Source: Methanogranum sp963676045 (lineage in GTDB: Archaea > Thermoplasmatota > Thermoplasmata > Methanomassiliicoccales > Methanomethylophilaceae). Taken from it: 64,000 nt of DNA. The notes under the pieces are model-generated. The model was not told the origin of the DNA, searched no databases, and saw nothing but the letters and a program-made list of their open reading frames with translations. Numbering within the stretch: the first letter of the stretch is position 1; the number at the start of each line of letters is the position of its first letter. Location of the stretch: positions 310,001 through 374,000 of the forward strand of contig OY780938.1 of the NCBI GenBank assembly GCA_963676045.1. Direction: 5' to 3'. Below are positions 52,545-61,665 of this stretch, piece after piece. Both the position numbers and the translations under genes were made by a program.

Positions 52545-54092
52545 TCACTCTTTCACATTACTTACCTCTTCCAGTATCACATTCTCCTTACATTCTTTTT
52601 TCGGTTTTATGAACAGGCCAACGAACACCAATCCCAACATTATCATCCCTCCGCAGAGGAATGCGAAATCTACGCTGTTCGCAAACGCGGTGATCACCCC
52701 GTCATAGGCGCCTTGTCCGAATTCCACCAGTATGCGGTAGAGTTCATTCAGCACGCCGGTGTCGTGCGGTATCTGGGAATATACGTCCGCCGGGAGGTTG
52801 GATTGGAGTTCGGACGATATCTTCTGAGTGATCAGCATCGAGAATATCGCCGTACCGGAGGTCGAACCTATCGAACGCATGAGGTTCACAGAGGATGTGG
52901 TCATGCCCATCTCATTGGGTTTGGCGCAATTCTGAGCCGCCACCATCACTATCGACATCATGCATCCCAATCCCAATCCCAGAAGGAACAGGCATACCAC
53001 CATCTCGCTTACACTTCCGCCGTATTTCAGTCCGGACATCATCCACATCGACAGGGCCGTGATTATGGGACCAGCGATCAGCCAAGGTCTGTACCCTGTG
53101 CGATTGAGCAGGCTGCCGCTTGCGAGGGATGTGATCATCATACCTGCCACCAGGGCGATCATCACCTCTCCAGCTTCGAGGGTGGTCAATCCGTAGACGT
53201 ATATGTTGAACATCGAGGCATATGTCATCGCACCTATCAGGCCTATTCCGAAAAGCAGCATGAATATGGCGCATGCCAGCAAGGTCCTGTTCTTGAATAT
53301 GCGCAGGGCCAGTACGGGATCATCCGCCTTCCGTTCCACTTTCACGAAGGCCAGCAAAAGTACCATCGCCGCAGCGATCATCGCGAACGATTCGATGCTC
53401 ACCCAAGCGACCTCGTCACCGCCCCATTCCAGGAACATTAGGACATCGAGCAGAAGCGCGGAAAGTATGGTCATGCCCTTGTAATCGATCTTGTGGAGCT
53501 TGTTGACATCTATCTTGGGGAATTTCTTCACTGTCAATATTATCGATATTATCGCAAGAGGCACGTTTATGTAGAACACCCAGCGCCAATCGGCATATTC
53601 TGCGATGTATCCGCCCAGGAGGGGGCCTATGGCGCTCCCTAGGCCGAAGACCGCACCGAGAACACCTTGCATCTTGCCTCTCTTCTCAGGAGGGTAGAAA
53701 TCAGCGACGGCGGCCGTTGCTACCGGTATCAATATGCCTCCGCCCAGACCTTGTATCGCACGGAATGCAATGAGCTGTTCCATGGACGTCGACATGCCTG
53801 CGAGTATCGAACCGCCGACGAACAATCCCAGTCCGATCAGGAACAGGGGTTTCCTTCCATAGTGGTCCGACATCTTTCCGCTTATCGGGATCATTATGGT
53901 CTCACATAACATATACGCGGTGATCATCCAAGCATACAGTTCGGTGCCATCAAGGTCCGCTGCGATGACCGGACCGCACGTACTCACTATCGTGCCGTCC
54001 AGGCATGCGATAAGCATCGCGAATATCAATCCTATCATAGAAAGATTGCGTATTTTAGGGTCGATGGATGCCCAAGTCGAGTTGTTTTCCAT
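52545..54092 (-). CDS. DHA2-family MFS multidrug exporter (EmrB/QacA-like)
   Basis: A 515-residue transporter with 14 predicted membrane helices. The signature of helix 1, LIFAMLIACLDGTIVSTCGP, contains the Asp of motif D1. GKMSDHYGRKPLFLIGL is motif A (about 76-92), and LLGGYIAEYADWRWVFYINVP (abridged, about 155-175) is motif C and its sequel. It expels drugs or other toxic compounds by proton exchange. It forms an operon with the MarR gene. The gene divergent across the operator region is a hypothetical protein. Confidence 0.93.
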   Translation of the reverse strand: MENNSTWASIDPKIRNLSMIGLIFAMLIACLDGTIVSTCGPVIAADLDGTELYAWMITAYMLCETIMIPISGKMSDHYGRKPLFLIGLGLFVGGSILAGMSTSMEQLIAFRAIQGLGGGILIPVATAAVADFYPPEKRGKMQGVLGAVFGLGSAIGPLLGGYIAEYADWRWVFYINVPLAIISIILTVKKFPKIDVNKLHKIDYKGMTILSALLLDVLMFLEWGGDEVAWVSIESFAMIAAAMVLLLAFVKVERKADDPVLALRIFKNRTLLACAIFMLLFGIGLIGAMTYASMFNIYVYGLTTLEAGEVMIALVAGMMITSLASGSLLNRTGYRPWLIAGPIITALSMWMMSGLKYGGSVSEMVVCLFLLGLGLGCMMSIVMVAAQNCAKPNEMGMTTSSVNLMRSIGSTSGTAIFSMLITQKISSELQSNLPADVYSQIPHDTGVLNELYRILVEFGQGAYDGVITAFANSVDFAFLCGGMIMLGLVFVGLFIKPKKECKENVILEEVSNVKE

Positions 54093-54139
54093 TCTATCTT
54101 CCTGTTGTACATGATCATGAGCATTTGGTCATCGATTAT

Positions 54140-54196
54140 GTTGACAACGCAACGAGTCAATATGAACGGCCTATAAATATTTGTTGATAACGCAAC
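54140..54196. promoter_or_regulatory. Twin operators of the MarR-exporter operon
   Basis: Two copies of a 14-base near-palindrome, GTTGACAACGCAAC (54140-54153) and GTTGATAACGCAAC (54183-54196), lie 43 bases apart (about four helical turns). A TATA-like TATAAATAT (54172-54180) lies between them. The GTTG/CAAC half-sites fit a dimeric MarR repressor. They lie 48-104 bases upstream of the exporter start. Confidence 0.7.
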
Positions 54197-54298
54197 ATAA
54201 ATGTCAATTATTATATGTAATCGACCTATGATCTAAAGGTTCTAGATCAGTATAAAATCAAGTTATTTCGATCATTGGAAGATTTTCTGTTGATAGTC

Positions 54299-54307
54299 TT
54301 TATATAG
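54299..54307 (+). promoter_or_regulatory. TATA box of the 54329 gene
   Basis: TTTATATAG ends 21 bases before the ATG, a position expected for a leaderless or near-leaderless archaeal transcript. Confidence 0.5.
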
Positions 54308-54328
54308 TTTATAAATGGATTTTTAATT

Positions 54329-55282
54329 ATGTCTTCCCTTTCCAATAAAGGTCTATCCATAGGTAATGATTCGAAGGATCACAGAACATTGTTCAATCTC
54401 TATTATGCGAATGACGCAAAGGCTGTCAAGATAGCCATGTTGATAAACGACAAGGTATTGGATGCGGTCTCTGAGAAGAATGAAAAGAGCGTAACAGGCT
54501 CCTTCGGCGGCAAGGTGGGGATATCATCGCTGATCGGTGTCGACGGAAGCGTATCAGGCACCAGGGCCTTGGAGATCACTAACACATTCAAAGTGAGTAG
54601 CGCGATATCCGTGACCTTGAGACCGATATACGATAGTGCGATACCTTACAACGGGAATAACAAGGTAAGGCCTGGCGACATAGTCAGGATAGAGGACATC
54701 GACCTCAAGGTGGAGAACAATCTGTATGCGTTCTTGGCGAAGGCGCTCATCAACAAGAGGGTGGAGAGTTTCAAGCATCTCGAGGTCAATCCCAAGGAAG
54801 AAGAGGGGAAGACCAACAAGAAGGCGATCAGGATAGGTCCGGTCGCGGAGATATTCCTGAAGAATTACACTTATGTGATATCCAGCAAGGATGCGGATGG
54901 GAACACATTGGTCATGCGCATACCGATAGAATCGGATAGGGATAAGTACGAGATGGAGGACCAATACGACATAAAAGAACTCGAGATATCGAGATTCACC
55001 GTTCTCGGCATATACAGAGGGCCGATATCCAAGGATGATTACGAAGGGATGAAGAAATTCGACGAGGATGTTTTGAAGGCGATCGCAGAGGGCGATGTGA
55101 AGCTGATCAAGGAGAGGTCTGAAGTCCAATCCATAGATAATTCAGCGGCATCAGATAACAAATTCAGTTCCTGGTCCCCTGACATAATAAGGCAGCCAGA
55201 GATACGCTATGTGGATCTTATAGCCATATTGCAGGAAGTGAACATAAGGCCCGAGGGCAGATCTTCGCACCATGATCTTTGA
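54329..55282 (+). CDS. Hypothetical protein, possibly DUF6414-like (317 aa)
   Basis: A soluble protein I cannot place with certainty. The N-terminal phrasing (SLSNKGLSIG, GSFGGKVGISSLIGVDGSVSG) and the central RPGDIVRIEDIDLKVENNLY resemble proteins annotated as DUF6414, which have a Gly/Ser-rich stretch followed by a strand-rich core. The C-terminal part contains ELEISRFTVLGIYRG. It is core-like in composition, has its own TATA box and ends before a 169-base gap. It is divergent from the drug-exporter operon, so it may respond to the same repressor. Confidence 0.5.
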   Translation: MSSLSNKGLSIGNDSKDHRTLFNLYYANDAKAVKIAMLINDKVLDAVSEKNEKSVTGSFGGKVGISSLIGVDGSVSGTRALEITNTFKVSSAISVTLRPIYDSAIPYNGNNKVRPGDIVRIEDIDLKVENNLYAFLAKALINKRVESFKHLEVNPKEEEGKTNKKAIRIGPVAEIFLKNYTYVISSKDADGNTLVMRIPIESDRDKYEMEDQYDIKELEISRFTVLGIYRGPISKDDYEGMKKFDEDVLKAIAEGDVKLIKERSEVQSIDNSAASDNKFSSWSPDIIRQPEIRYVDLIAILQEVNIRPEGRSSHHDL

Positions 55283-55451
55283 TGACAGCGCATCCGAGGT
55301 CTATGGATACTGGTGAAGTTCGAGCGATATGGTGCTGCAGTCTAGCATTAGATCTTTACGTAAGTTTTATTTTCTGACACGCCGTGTTTCGACCTATTGA
55401 TGCTGCGATCGAACAGAGGGCGCATAGATCAATCGGAATTGAGCTGAGGAT

Positions 55452-56864
55452 ATGGAAAGGAAACAGTTGATCATGGTCATGTCTGCAGTCCTGATAGTTT
55501 CCGTTGTCGCGGTCACAGCGGTGTATGTGGAGGTCTTGGACAAAGCGGATGTGAACATAGAGGTCACGGACGGAGGGTCGGTGACCGGAGCAGGAACATA
55601 TTCCAAGGGGGCCTCTGTCATCCTAACGGCCACACCCGATTATGGTTATCATTTCAACGGCTGGTATATGGATGGGAACTTGTTGTCCGATAGTTCGGAT
55701 TATACGATATCTGTCGGGGATTCGAACGATATCAAGGCGGTCTTCGAGAGGGAGACATACACTCTGGAATTGTCGCAGAATTACGATGGCGGCACCGTGA
55801 ATGGTTCTGGCAGCTACACTTACGAATCCGAGGTCATGATATCTACCACAGTGGATGAAGGATACACATTCGTCGGATGGACGGAGGACGGGAGCGTGAT
55901 ATCCGATGAGACATCATTCCCATACAGTCTAACAAGATGCTCGACGATAGTCGCGAACTACTCCATAATACACGATGCATCGTTTGTCGTTTCCATGACG
56001 TCCACGACCGCCCCATCCACATTGACGATATCGTCCACATACAATGTGGAGGTCAAGAACAGGACATGGACAATATCTGATGGCATGACAGAAGGGCCGT
56101 TGTACGGCTCCGGGAACCCAGATATATCGTCTTTCAAATATTCAGTGAGCTCATGCAAGATGTTGAATGTGACGCAGACGATAACCTATTCCGATGGTCA
56201 GGAGAGCACAAGCATCCAGAAGGTCATCGTGGATGGGACGGAGAGCATATCCTTCACATGGAAGTACCAATCCGATGATGCCCTGGTGAAGCACCTTGCA
56301 ACGAATGACGAGAGTGCGACATTGCAATTGTCACCCTTGTTCTCCTGGTATTATGGATACGCCTCGGACGACATCCCGCGCGGTTATCAGAAGGCCATAG
56401 ACCGTTTGTCGGATTATACCTATCCAGACGAATATATCGATTCCATCGCCAATTCGTTGATGGAATTGACATCTGGCATGTCTGACATAGGCAGTGTCAA
56501 TTGCGTCCTGAAATTCGTTCAGAGCATAGAATACCAATACGACATCGATGGCAAGGGCGTGAGGGAGTATTACAAATATCCTGGAGAGACAATATGGGAG
56601 CAGAATGGCGATTGTGAGGACCATTCCATAATGTTCACGTCCTTGATGAGGGCGATGGGCTACGATGTGGTCATGGTCAATTGCGTCGGCCATATGACTG
56701 CGGCAGTGAATGTCGCAGGGGGATCAGGGAATTACATCACGTACGATGGCGAGAACTACTACTATTGCGAGTCGACCTACATCGTCGGAAATGAGACGGT
56801 CAATTATGGCAATGTAGGTTATTCGTTCCAGAACCTTCAGATAAGGGCGGTCATAGATTTCTGA
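55452..56864 (+). CDS. Secreted protein with bacterial (InlB-type) repeats and transglutaminase-like domain
   Basis: A 470-residue surface protein. An N-terminal anchor or signal (about 5-27: MVMSAVLIVSVVAVTAVYV) is followed by two repeats of the InlB/List-Bact type (about 36-97 and 103-172). Each has GGSVTGAGTY or GGTVNGSGSY, then GYHFNGW or GYTFVGW. A linker precedes a transglutaminase-like domain with the catalytic Cys in NGDCEDHS (about 386), His in CVGHMTAAV (about 413) and Asp in ITYDGENYYYCE. It may process or crosslink proteins outside the cell. Such repeats are frequent in gut-associated methanogens. Confidence 0.85.
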   Translation: MERKQLIMVMSAVLIVSVVAVTAVYVEVLDKADVNIEVTDGGSVTGAGTYSKGASVILTATPDYGYHFNGWYMDGNLLSDSSDYTISVGDSNDIKAVFERETYTLELSQNYDGGTVNGSGSYTYESEVMISTTVDEGYTFVGWTEDGSVISDETSFPYSLTRCSTIVANYSIIHDASFVVSMTSTTAPSTLTISSTYNVEVKNRTWTISDGMTEGPLYGSGNPDISSFKYSVSSCKMLNVTQTITYSDGQESTSIQKVIVDGTESISFTWKYQSDDALVKHLATNDESATLQLSPLFSWYYGYASDDIPRGYQKAIDRLSDYTYPDEYIDSIANSLMELTSGMSDIGSVNCVLKFVQSIEYQYDIDGKGVREYYKYPGETIWEQNGDCEDHSIMFTSLMRAMGYDVVMVNCVGHMTAAVNVAGGSGNYITYDGENYYYCESTYIVGNETVNYGNVGYSFQNLQIRAVIDF

Positions 56865-56967
56865 TGGGTATGATCTCGATCACGGATGGTCGAGTTCCTT
56901 CATGTTCCCAAGGCATGTAAAATAGCTACGAATAGGTTTATAATTCGATACTTAAGTATGTTAACTC

Positions 56968-57789
56968 GTGGCAATCAAGAACAGACCCAAATTCGCTGCG
57001 CAGGTAGCAACGACCATAGTATCGATCGCATTGGCAGTATTCTTGATAACAGCATTCATGCCTCTGGCAAACGGCGGGCTTAAGATAAACGAGAACGCCT
57101 CCGATGTGACATGGGAGATCGACGGCATGGAGCTCAATACCGAAGGAGGTTTTGAGATAACCTCGGATCTGCCTTATGACATGAACGATGTCGGCATAAG
57201 GCTTCTGGTAGATGCCGACGATATGGATCTGGTGATGATCGACGAGACAACGACGATCTCAAAGAATTCCACGGTCTACATGTCCTTGTCAGGGAGCACA
57301 TCACTGATCGATGTCATGCTAATGGTAGCGTATTACAACAATGGTTCCAGTGAGAAGGGCATAGTCATGCCAATGAACATGGACCTTCAGGGATATTATC
57401 TGTATTCCTTGGTTGGTGTCCAGGCACATGTGGGCATGGAGATGGACCTTTCAGATGAGGGTAAGCTGAATTACGATTTCAGTGACCCTGACATGCTTCT
57501 TGTGGACACCACAGGTGTTGAGAACGGCAGCATGATATCCGATCTGGACCCGTTCACAGCAGCAGTGGACGGAACCGGAATAACCATGGAGCTCGTGAAG
57601 TATGGGAACGACCTCCTCTTCAGCATCGAGACATCGAGTTCCGAAGGCATAATCTCCGAATTGAAGGAATGTGCAGAGGACAATCATGGTACAATAACGA
57701 TAACCTCCGCAGGTACTGCTTACGTCCTCGATGAGGACGAGACATCCATACTGATAGGGCTTCTCGAATCGATGTACGGAGGTGCATGA
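56968..57789 (+). CDS. Secreted/anchored hypothetical protein (273 aa)
   Basis: An unrecognised protein with an N-terminal membrane anchor or uncleaved signal (about 10-32: AQVATTIVSIALAVFLITAF). The long outward-facing part is strand-rich and acidic (WEIDGMELNTEGGFEITSDL). The start is GTG at 56968, with a TATA-like element about 25-35 bases before it. It overlaps the next membrane protein's frame, whose ATG lies two bases after its stop, so the two form an operon and may act as one complex. Confidence 0.65.
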   Translation: MAIKNRPKFAAQVATTIVSIALAVFLITAFMPLANGGLKINENASDVTWEIDGMELNTEGGFEITSDLPYDMNDVGIRLLVDADDMDLVMIDETTTISKNSTVYMSLSGSTSLIDVMLMVAYYNNGSSEKGIVMPMNMDLQGYYLYSLVGVQAHVGMEMDLSDEGKLNYDFSDPDMLLVDTTGVENGSMISDLDPFTAAVDGTGITMELVKYGNDLLFSIETSSSEGIISELKECAEDNHGTITITSAGTAYVLDEDETSILIGLLESMYGGA

Positions 57790-57790
57790 G

Positions 57791-58363
57791 ATGGGCGAAT
57801 TCAGTTTCGACAAGGGGTCCAAGAAGGACGGAATCAAAGGCCTCATTGGTAGCATCGTCATATTCGTCGTGATACCGGTCGTAGGCTTCATTCTGCTGAA
57901 CTATCTACAGGGAATGATATTGTCCGGCATCTCCAATGATGATGACAAGGATGGAGTGATCAGTCTTTTCAACGCGATGAGGGCCGTATTGATATTGTAT
58001 CTTGTATTCGGAATACCTGCTATCGTGTTCAGGACGCTAGGCAAATTCTATCCGGCAGGCAACCGTGCGAGACTGACGTTCAAGCTCGCCTACGGCATCT
58101 ATCTCGTGATATGGCTGTTGATAATAACCGCTGGAGGGGTCATACATGTGGACATGAGTTCATTGGCATCATCCATGGCAGGTAGCGATTCCGATTATGC
58201 GATATCCAAATTGGATATCGTGCTCGATATAAGCGGTTTGATGATAATCATAGTGTTGATCGCCTTGTTCAAGAATATAGTGCCGATAGCGGAGTACAAG
58301 GGCGCACGCAAGGAATATCTGGAAGATCTGAACAATCCGAAGGATGAACCGGAGAAAGTTTGA
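57791..58363 (+). CDS. Membrane protein, operon partner of the 56968 gene
   Basis: A 190-residue unrecognised membrane protein with segments at about 17-42, 60-80 (AMRAVLILYLVFGIPAIVF), 97-118 (LAYGIYLVIWLLIITAGGV) and 148-170 (IVLDISGLMIIIVLIALF). The C-terminal tail is charged (KGARKEYLEDLNNPKDEPEK). I take the ATG at 57791 as the start. It is followed by a bidirectional terminator. Confidence 0.65.
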   Translation: MGEFSFDKGSKKDGIKGLIGSIVIFVVIPVVGFILLNYLQGMILSGISNDDDKDGVISLFNAMRAVLILYLVFGIPAIVFRTLGKFYPAGNRARLTFKLAYGIYLVIWLLIITAGGVIHVDMSSLASSMAGSDSDYAISKLDIVLDISGLMIIIVLIALFKNIVPIAEYKGARKEYLEDLNNPKDEPEKV

Positions 58364-58396
58364 TCTCATCTGCGGATCGATTAAAAAATATAATTC

Positions 58397-58430
58397 AGAG
58401 CACTGGCCGATATGGTCAGTGCTCTTTTCT
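58397..58430. terminator. Bidirectional terminator between convergent genes
   Basis: The stem AGAGCACTGGCC / GGTCAGTGCTCT (12 pairs, one G-U) has a five-base loop, with TTTTCT on the right and an A-rich stretch (AAAAAATA) on the left. It lies between genes ending at 58363 (+) and 58443 (-). Confidence 0.85.
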
Positions 58431-58442
58431 ATTAATATCGGT

Positions 58443-59654
58443 TTATGTCACGTCAATGAATACACTGGAGTAGACCTTGAAGTTCCTGAAGTCCTTGTAT
58501 CCGAACAGCCAGTGTTTGCAGAACTGTGCTTGGAAACTATCGTTCGACTGATACTCATCGTCGAGTCTGACATCGAATTTCGAGATCTTTCCAGGTTCTG
58601 CGGTATACACGCTGGTCCCCACACCGCTGGATTCGCTTATGTCATGTCTTATGTCAACAATGCCGCTTCCGATGTTCGAATAGTTCATCACATTGACGTT
58701 CTGTATCGCATAATTCCATGCCAATCCACCTGTGAGGGTCAATCCGTTCGTTCCCATCGTGTATCCGAGATTGACACTGGCAAGGCTCTGTCCAGAGACT
58801 GCGTATGGGCCGTAGGCCATCGTGACACCTTTGACCTCTTTGGCGTATATGTCGAGTCCCGAATTGTAATTTCCGGAGTTAGGGGCCAATATCGTCGTGT
58901 AACGTGCGATGTAGTAGTTGTATGTGGGATTCGTGTCGAGGATCTCATAATACACGGTCCTAAGATACATGTATCCGTAGCCGGCACATGATACCGAGTA
59001 GAACGCTTCCACTTCCTGTCCTAGGTTGGAGCCTGTTCCAGCGATGACCTTGTCCTCTTCTGTGACCTCTTCAGCCCATGAATATGTCTTCTGAACCGCT
59101 TCGGAGTAACAATCGGTTATCGCACCGAAACAATATGTCTTGTTATCCTCTTTGTATATGGATGTGAGATCGGAGTCCTTCGAGGAGACCACAGTGGTCT
59201 TGAGTGCACTCCATGATATGTTGTTGTTCTTGGTGACGGTGACTATGTCTCCCGAATTGATCAGGTTCCTTATCGTGCTAGTGGCCACCTTGCTGGTGTT
59301 ATTCTCGAACCAGGAGTCTGTGAAGAGGTACATGCTCACTTCATCTGACGAATCATATGAGGATGTGTCATCATCGGACAGATTCGCATTGAATATCGAC
59401 GTGGATATCAAATTGACATTGGATGTGCAGGATTCCAGATCGCTTGAGATCTGATCGTATTCCGCATCGTTGCCGAAAACGATGACGGACCTGTCTGTTT
59501 TCACCGTATCATTGAGCTTGTCGAGATCATATCCTATCGAATCATCCACGTCCGAATTCGATGTAGTGGATGTTGGATAGAGTACAATTGAAAATGCAGG
59601 TATCACTACCAAACCAATGATAACGAGCGATAATATGCTTTTTATTTTTTTAAT
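58443..59654 (-). CDS. Secreted Ser/Thr/Asn-rich protein, start codon uncertain
   Basis: An unrecognised exported protein of about 400 residues. Upstream of the first usual start (a TTG at 59612) the frame stays open and encodes KIKKIKSILSLVIIGLVVIP, a typical signal peptide, so the real start lies further up. A Shine-Dalgarno GAGGTG (59665-59660) is followed five bases later by ATT at 59654. No ATG, GTG or TTG is in frame there. The mature part is rich in Ser, Thr, Asn, Asp and Tyr, as in surface proteins. CSAGYGYMYLRTVYY and GLTLTGGLAWNYAIQNV suggest a beta-rich C-terminal domain. Confidence 0.6.
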   Translation of the reverse strand: MKKIKSILSLVIIGLVVIPAFSIVLYPTSTTSNSDVDDSIGYDLDKLNDTVKTDRSVIVFGNDAEYDQISSDLESCTSNVNLISTSIFNANLSDDDTSSYDSSDEVSMYLFTDSWFENNTSKVATSTIRNLINSGDIVTVTKNNNISWSALKTTVVSSKDSDLTSIYKEDNKTYCFGAITDCYSEAVQKTYSWAEEVTEEDKVIAGTGSNLGQEVEAFYSVSCAGYGYMYLRTVYYEILDTNPTYNYYIARYTTILAPNSGNYNSGLDIYAKEVKGVTMAYGPYAVSGQSLASVNLGYTMGTNGLTLTGGLAWNYAIQNVNVMNYSNIGSGIVDIRHDISESSGVGTSVYTAEPGKISKFDVRLDDEYQSNDSFQAQFCKHWLFGYKDFRNFKVYSSVFIDVT

Positions 59655-60041
59655 TTTAACACCTCGTTTGTATGTTACGATATTTGAACGGCTTTAATCT
59701 TTTTTAAAGATGTTCATTCAAATGGAATATAAATACCGACCATATGGGAAAAAATCCAGTCGATCATCGAGATTTGAAGATCATGGAATGGGATCGATTC
59801 CGATACGATAACATGGCCATATCTAGGAATTTGTACGGATGGTGCATGTGATGCCATCATTCATCAATCAATTTTTTAATGTAAAAAGGATAGTTGAAGA
59901 ATCCGATCGGATTTTTATCATTTTTATCTAATATCGGATTTCATAAAGGTCCTGATTCTGTACAACAGTGTCCATTGTGTTTGTTATTCGCACATATATG
60001 TTTCATATAGTATCATATAACAAATAGTATATACCCGGCCT
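59655..60041. promoter_or_regulatory. Divergent intergenic region
   Basis: This 387-base stretch has no gene. It must hold promoters for the secreted protein (left) and the MFS exporter (right). Before the latter, CATATAG and CATATAA repeats (60004-60019) and AGTATATAC (60026-60034) are TATA-like or operator-like. Nothing else is recognisable. Confidence 0.4.
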
Positions 60042-61439
60042 ATGTCTGAGACGGTCTACGCGGATAGGAAGCATATTTTGATCCTTTTCGTGATAGCCTT
60101 CGTCGCTCTCATCGATGGGATGGATGGCAGCATTGTGAACATCGCCCTGCCTACATTGGCTGCGGACATGGGCACGGATACCGGGACGATATCATGGGTG
60201 ACGGTCATCTATTTCATGATGGTCGCAGGAACGATATTGTTGTTCGGAAGGATCGCCAGCAATGGTGCGATCAAGAAGGTCCTTCTGATGGGGTTACTAC
60301 TTTTCACAGTCGGTTCCTTGATATGCGGCATGTCGGTCAATCTGCCCATGTTATTCATCGCCAGGGCGATACAGGGTATCGGTGCCGCCATGATGGGGGC
60401 CGCCGCCCCGATGATATGCGTCGAGCATCTCCCAACCAACAAGCTTGCATTGGGATTCGGGGTGATAACCTTGGGATCATCCATCGGATATACGCTAGGT
60501 CCAGCTATCGGAGGGATAATAATAGACGCGCTGTCCTGGCACTGGACGTTCCTGATCAACATACCCATCGCGTTATTGGTGCTGCCGATAATGCTGATGG
60601 CCATACCAAAGGACGGCATAGGGACCAAGAAGCATCTGGACATGGGCGGAGCCTTGACGTTCCTGCTCATGATGTTCTTCGGCATATATGCCCTTCAGAG
60701 ATTCAGTTATGAAGGCGAGTTCCTGATCTCGACCATCGCCGCATTCCTGTTCGTCATAATGCTGGTGTCGTTCATATACCTGGAGTTGAAGAAGAAGACG
60801 CCATTGTTGAATGTGCGTGTGTTCAAGAACAGGGATTTCATCTTCGTTTTCTTCGCGTTCTTGATAGTGAATCTCGTCTACATGGGGATACTGTACCTCA
60901 TACCATTCTATCTGGACATAAACATGGGAATGTCATCCTCTATAAGCGGCCTGTATCTACTGATACCTTCAGTGGTGACTTTGATCCTCGTCATACCCTT
61001 CTCAAAGAAGTCCGATGTCGTAGGAAGAAGGATATTCAGCATAATCTCGTGTTCGATGCTGCTGTTGGCATCCATCATATGGGCCCTGTTCTCATCTATG
61101 GAGGCGATCATACCATTGATAATCGCATTCATATTGATGGGGCTTACATGGGCCACATGCGGAGGTGCCATGGCCAGCCGCATAGTCGATAAGACCGTCA
61201 ACGAGAGTCGTGAGATGGGTTCTTCACTGATGAGCGAGGCGGTCTACATCGGATGCGCCGTAGGTACGGCACTATATGCGATGCTGTTCGTTCTATACAC
61301 CGGATCGGGCAGTATAGATTTCGTCGACCTTCCGCCAGACGTATTCCTGAGCGGTTTCACGTTCACATTGATCGTATCCATGGTTCTATGCGTGGTCGCA
61401 TTGGTAATGTCCGCGGTTGTGAAGGATAATAAGCAATGA
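60042..61439 (+). CDS. DHA2-type MFS exporter (465 aa)
   Basis: A second drug-exporter-like MFS protein with about 14 membrane helices. Helix 1 IAFVALIDGMDGSIVNIALP carries the DHA2 motif D1. FGRIASNGAIKKVLLMGLLLF is a degenerate motif A, and GSSIGYTLGPAIGGIIIDAL (about 143-162) is motif C, typical of antiporters. It is a distant relative of the exporter at 52545. No regulator gene adjoins it. The substrate is unknown. Confidence 0.92.
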   Translation: MSETVYADRKHILILFVIAFVALIDGMDGSIVNIALPTLAADMGTDTGTISWVTVIYFMMVAGTILLFGRIASNGAIKKVLLMGLLLFTVGSLICGMSVNLPMLFIARAIQGIGAAMMGAAAPMICVEHLPTNKLALGFGVITLGSSIGYTLGPAIGGIIIDALSWHWTFLINIPIALLVLPIMLMAIPKDGIGTKKHLDMGGALTFLLMMFFGIYALQRFSYEGEFLISTIAAFLFVIMLVSFIYLELKKKTPLLNVRVFKNRDFIFVFFAFLIVNLVYMGILYLIPFYLDINMGMSSSISGLYLLIPSVVTLILVIPFSKKSDVVGRRIFSIISCSMLLLASIIWALFSSMEAIIPLIIAFILMGLTWATCGGAMASRIVDKTVNESREMGSSLMSEAVYIGCAVGTALYAMLFVLYTGSGSIDFVDLPPDVFLSGFTFTLIVSMVLCVVALVMSAVVKDNKQ

Positions 61440-61665
61440 TGGGCGATCATCAGAATGACCTGTGATGCGCTCCTTGTTTTCTATCATCATGATGCATATT
61501 TATGGTTTTTATCAAATTAGGTAATAGTTAAGTATTGACCTGCAATATCTGGTGTAAGCATAATCCATAGTGATGTCGTCATTGTCATTTTTGATAGGAA
61601 CGGCAGATTCTAATTTGCAACCGATGGGCATTCAGCCCCATCGATGAGTATAAGGGAGTGAGGCC

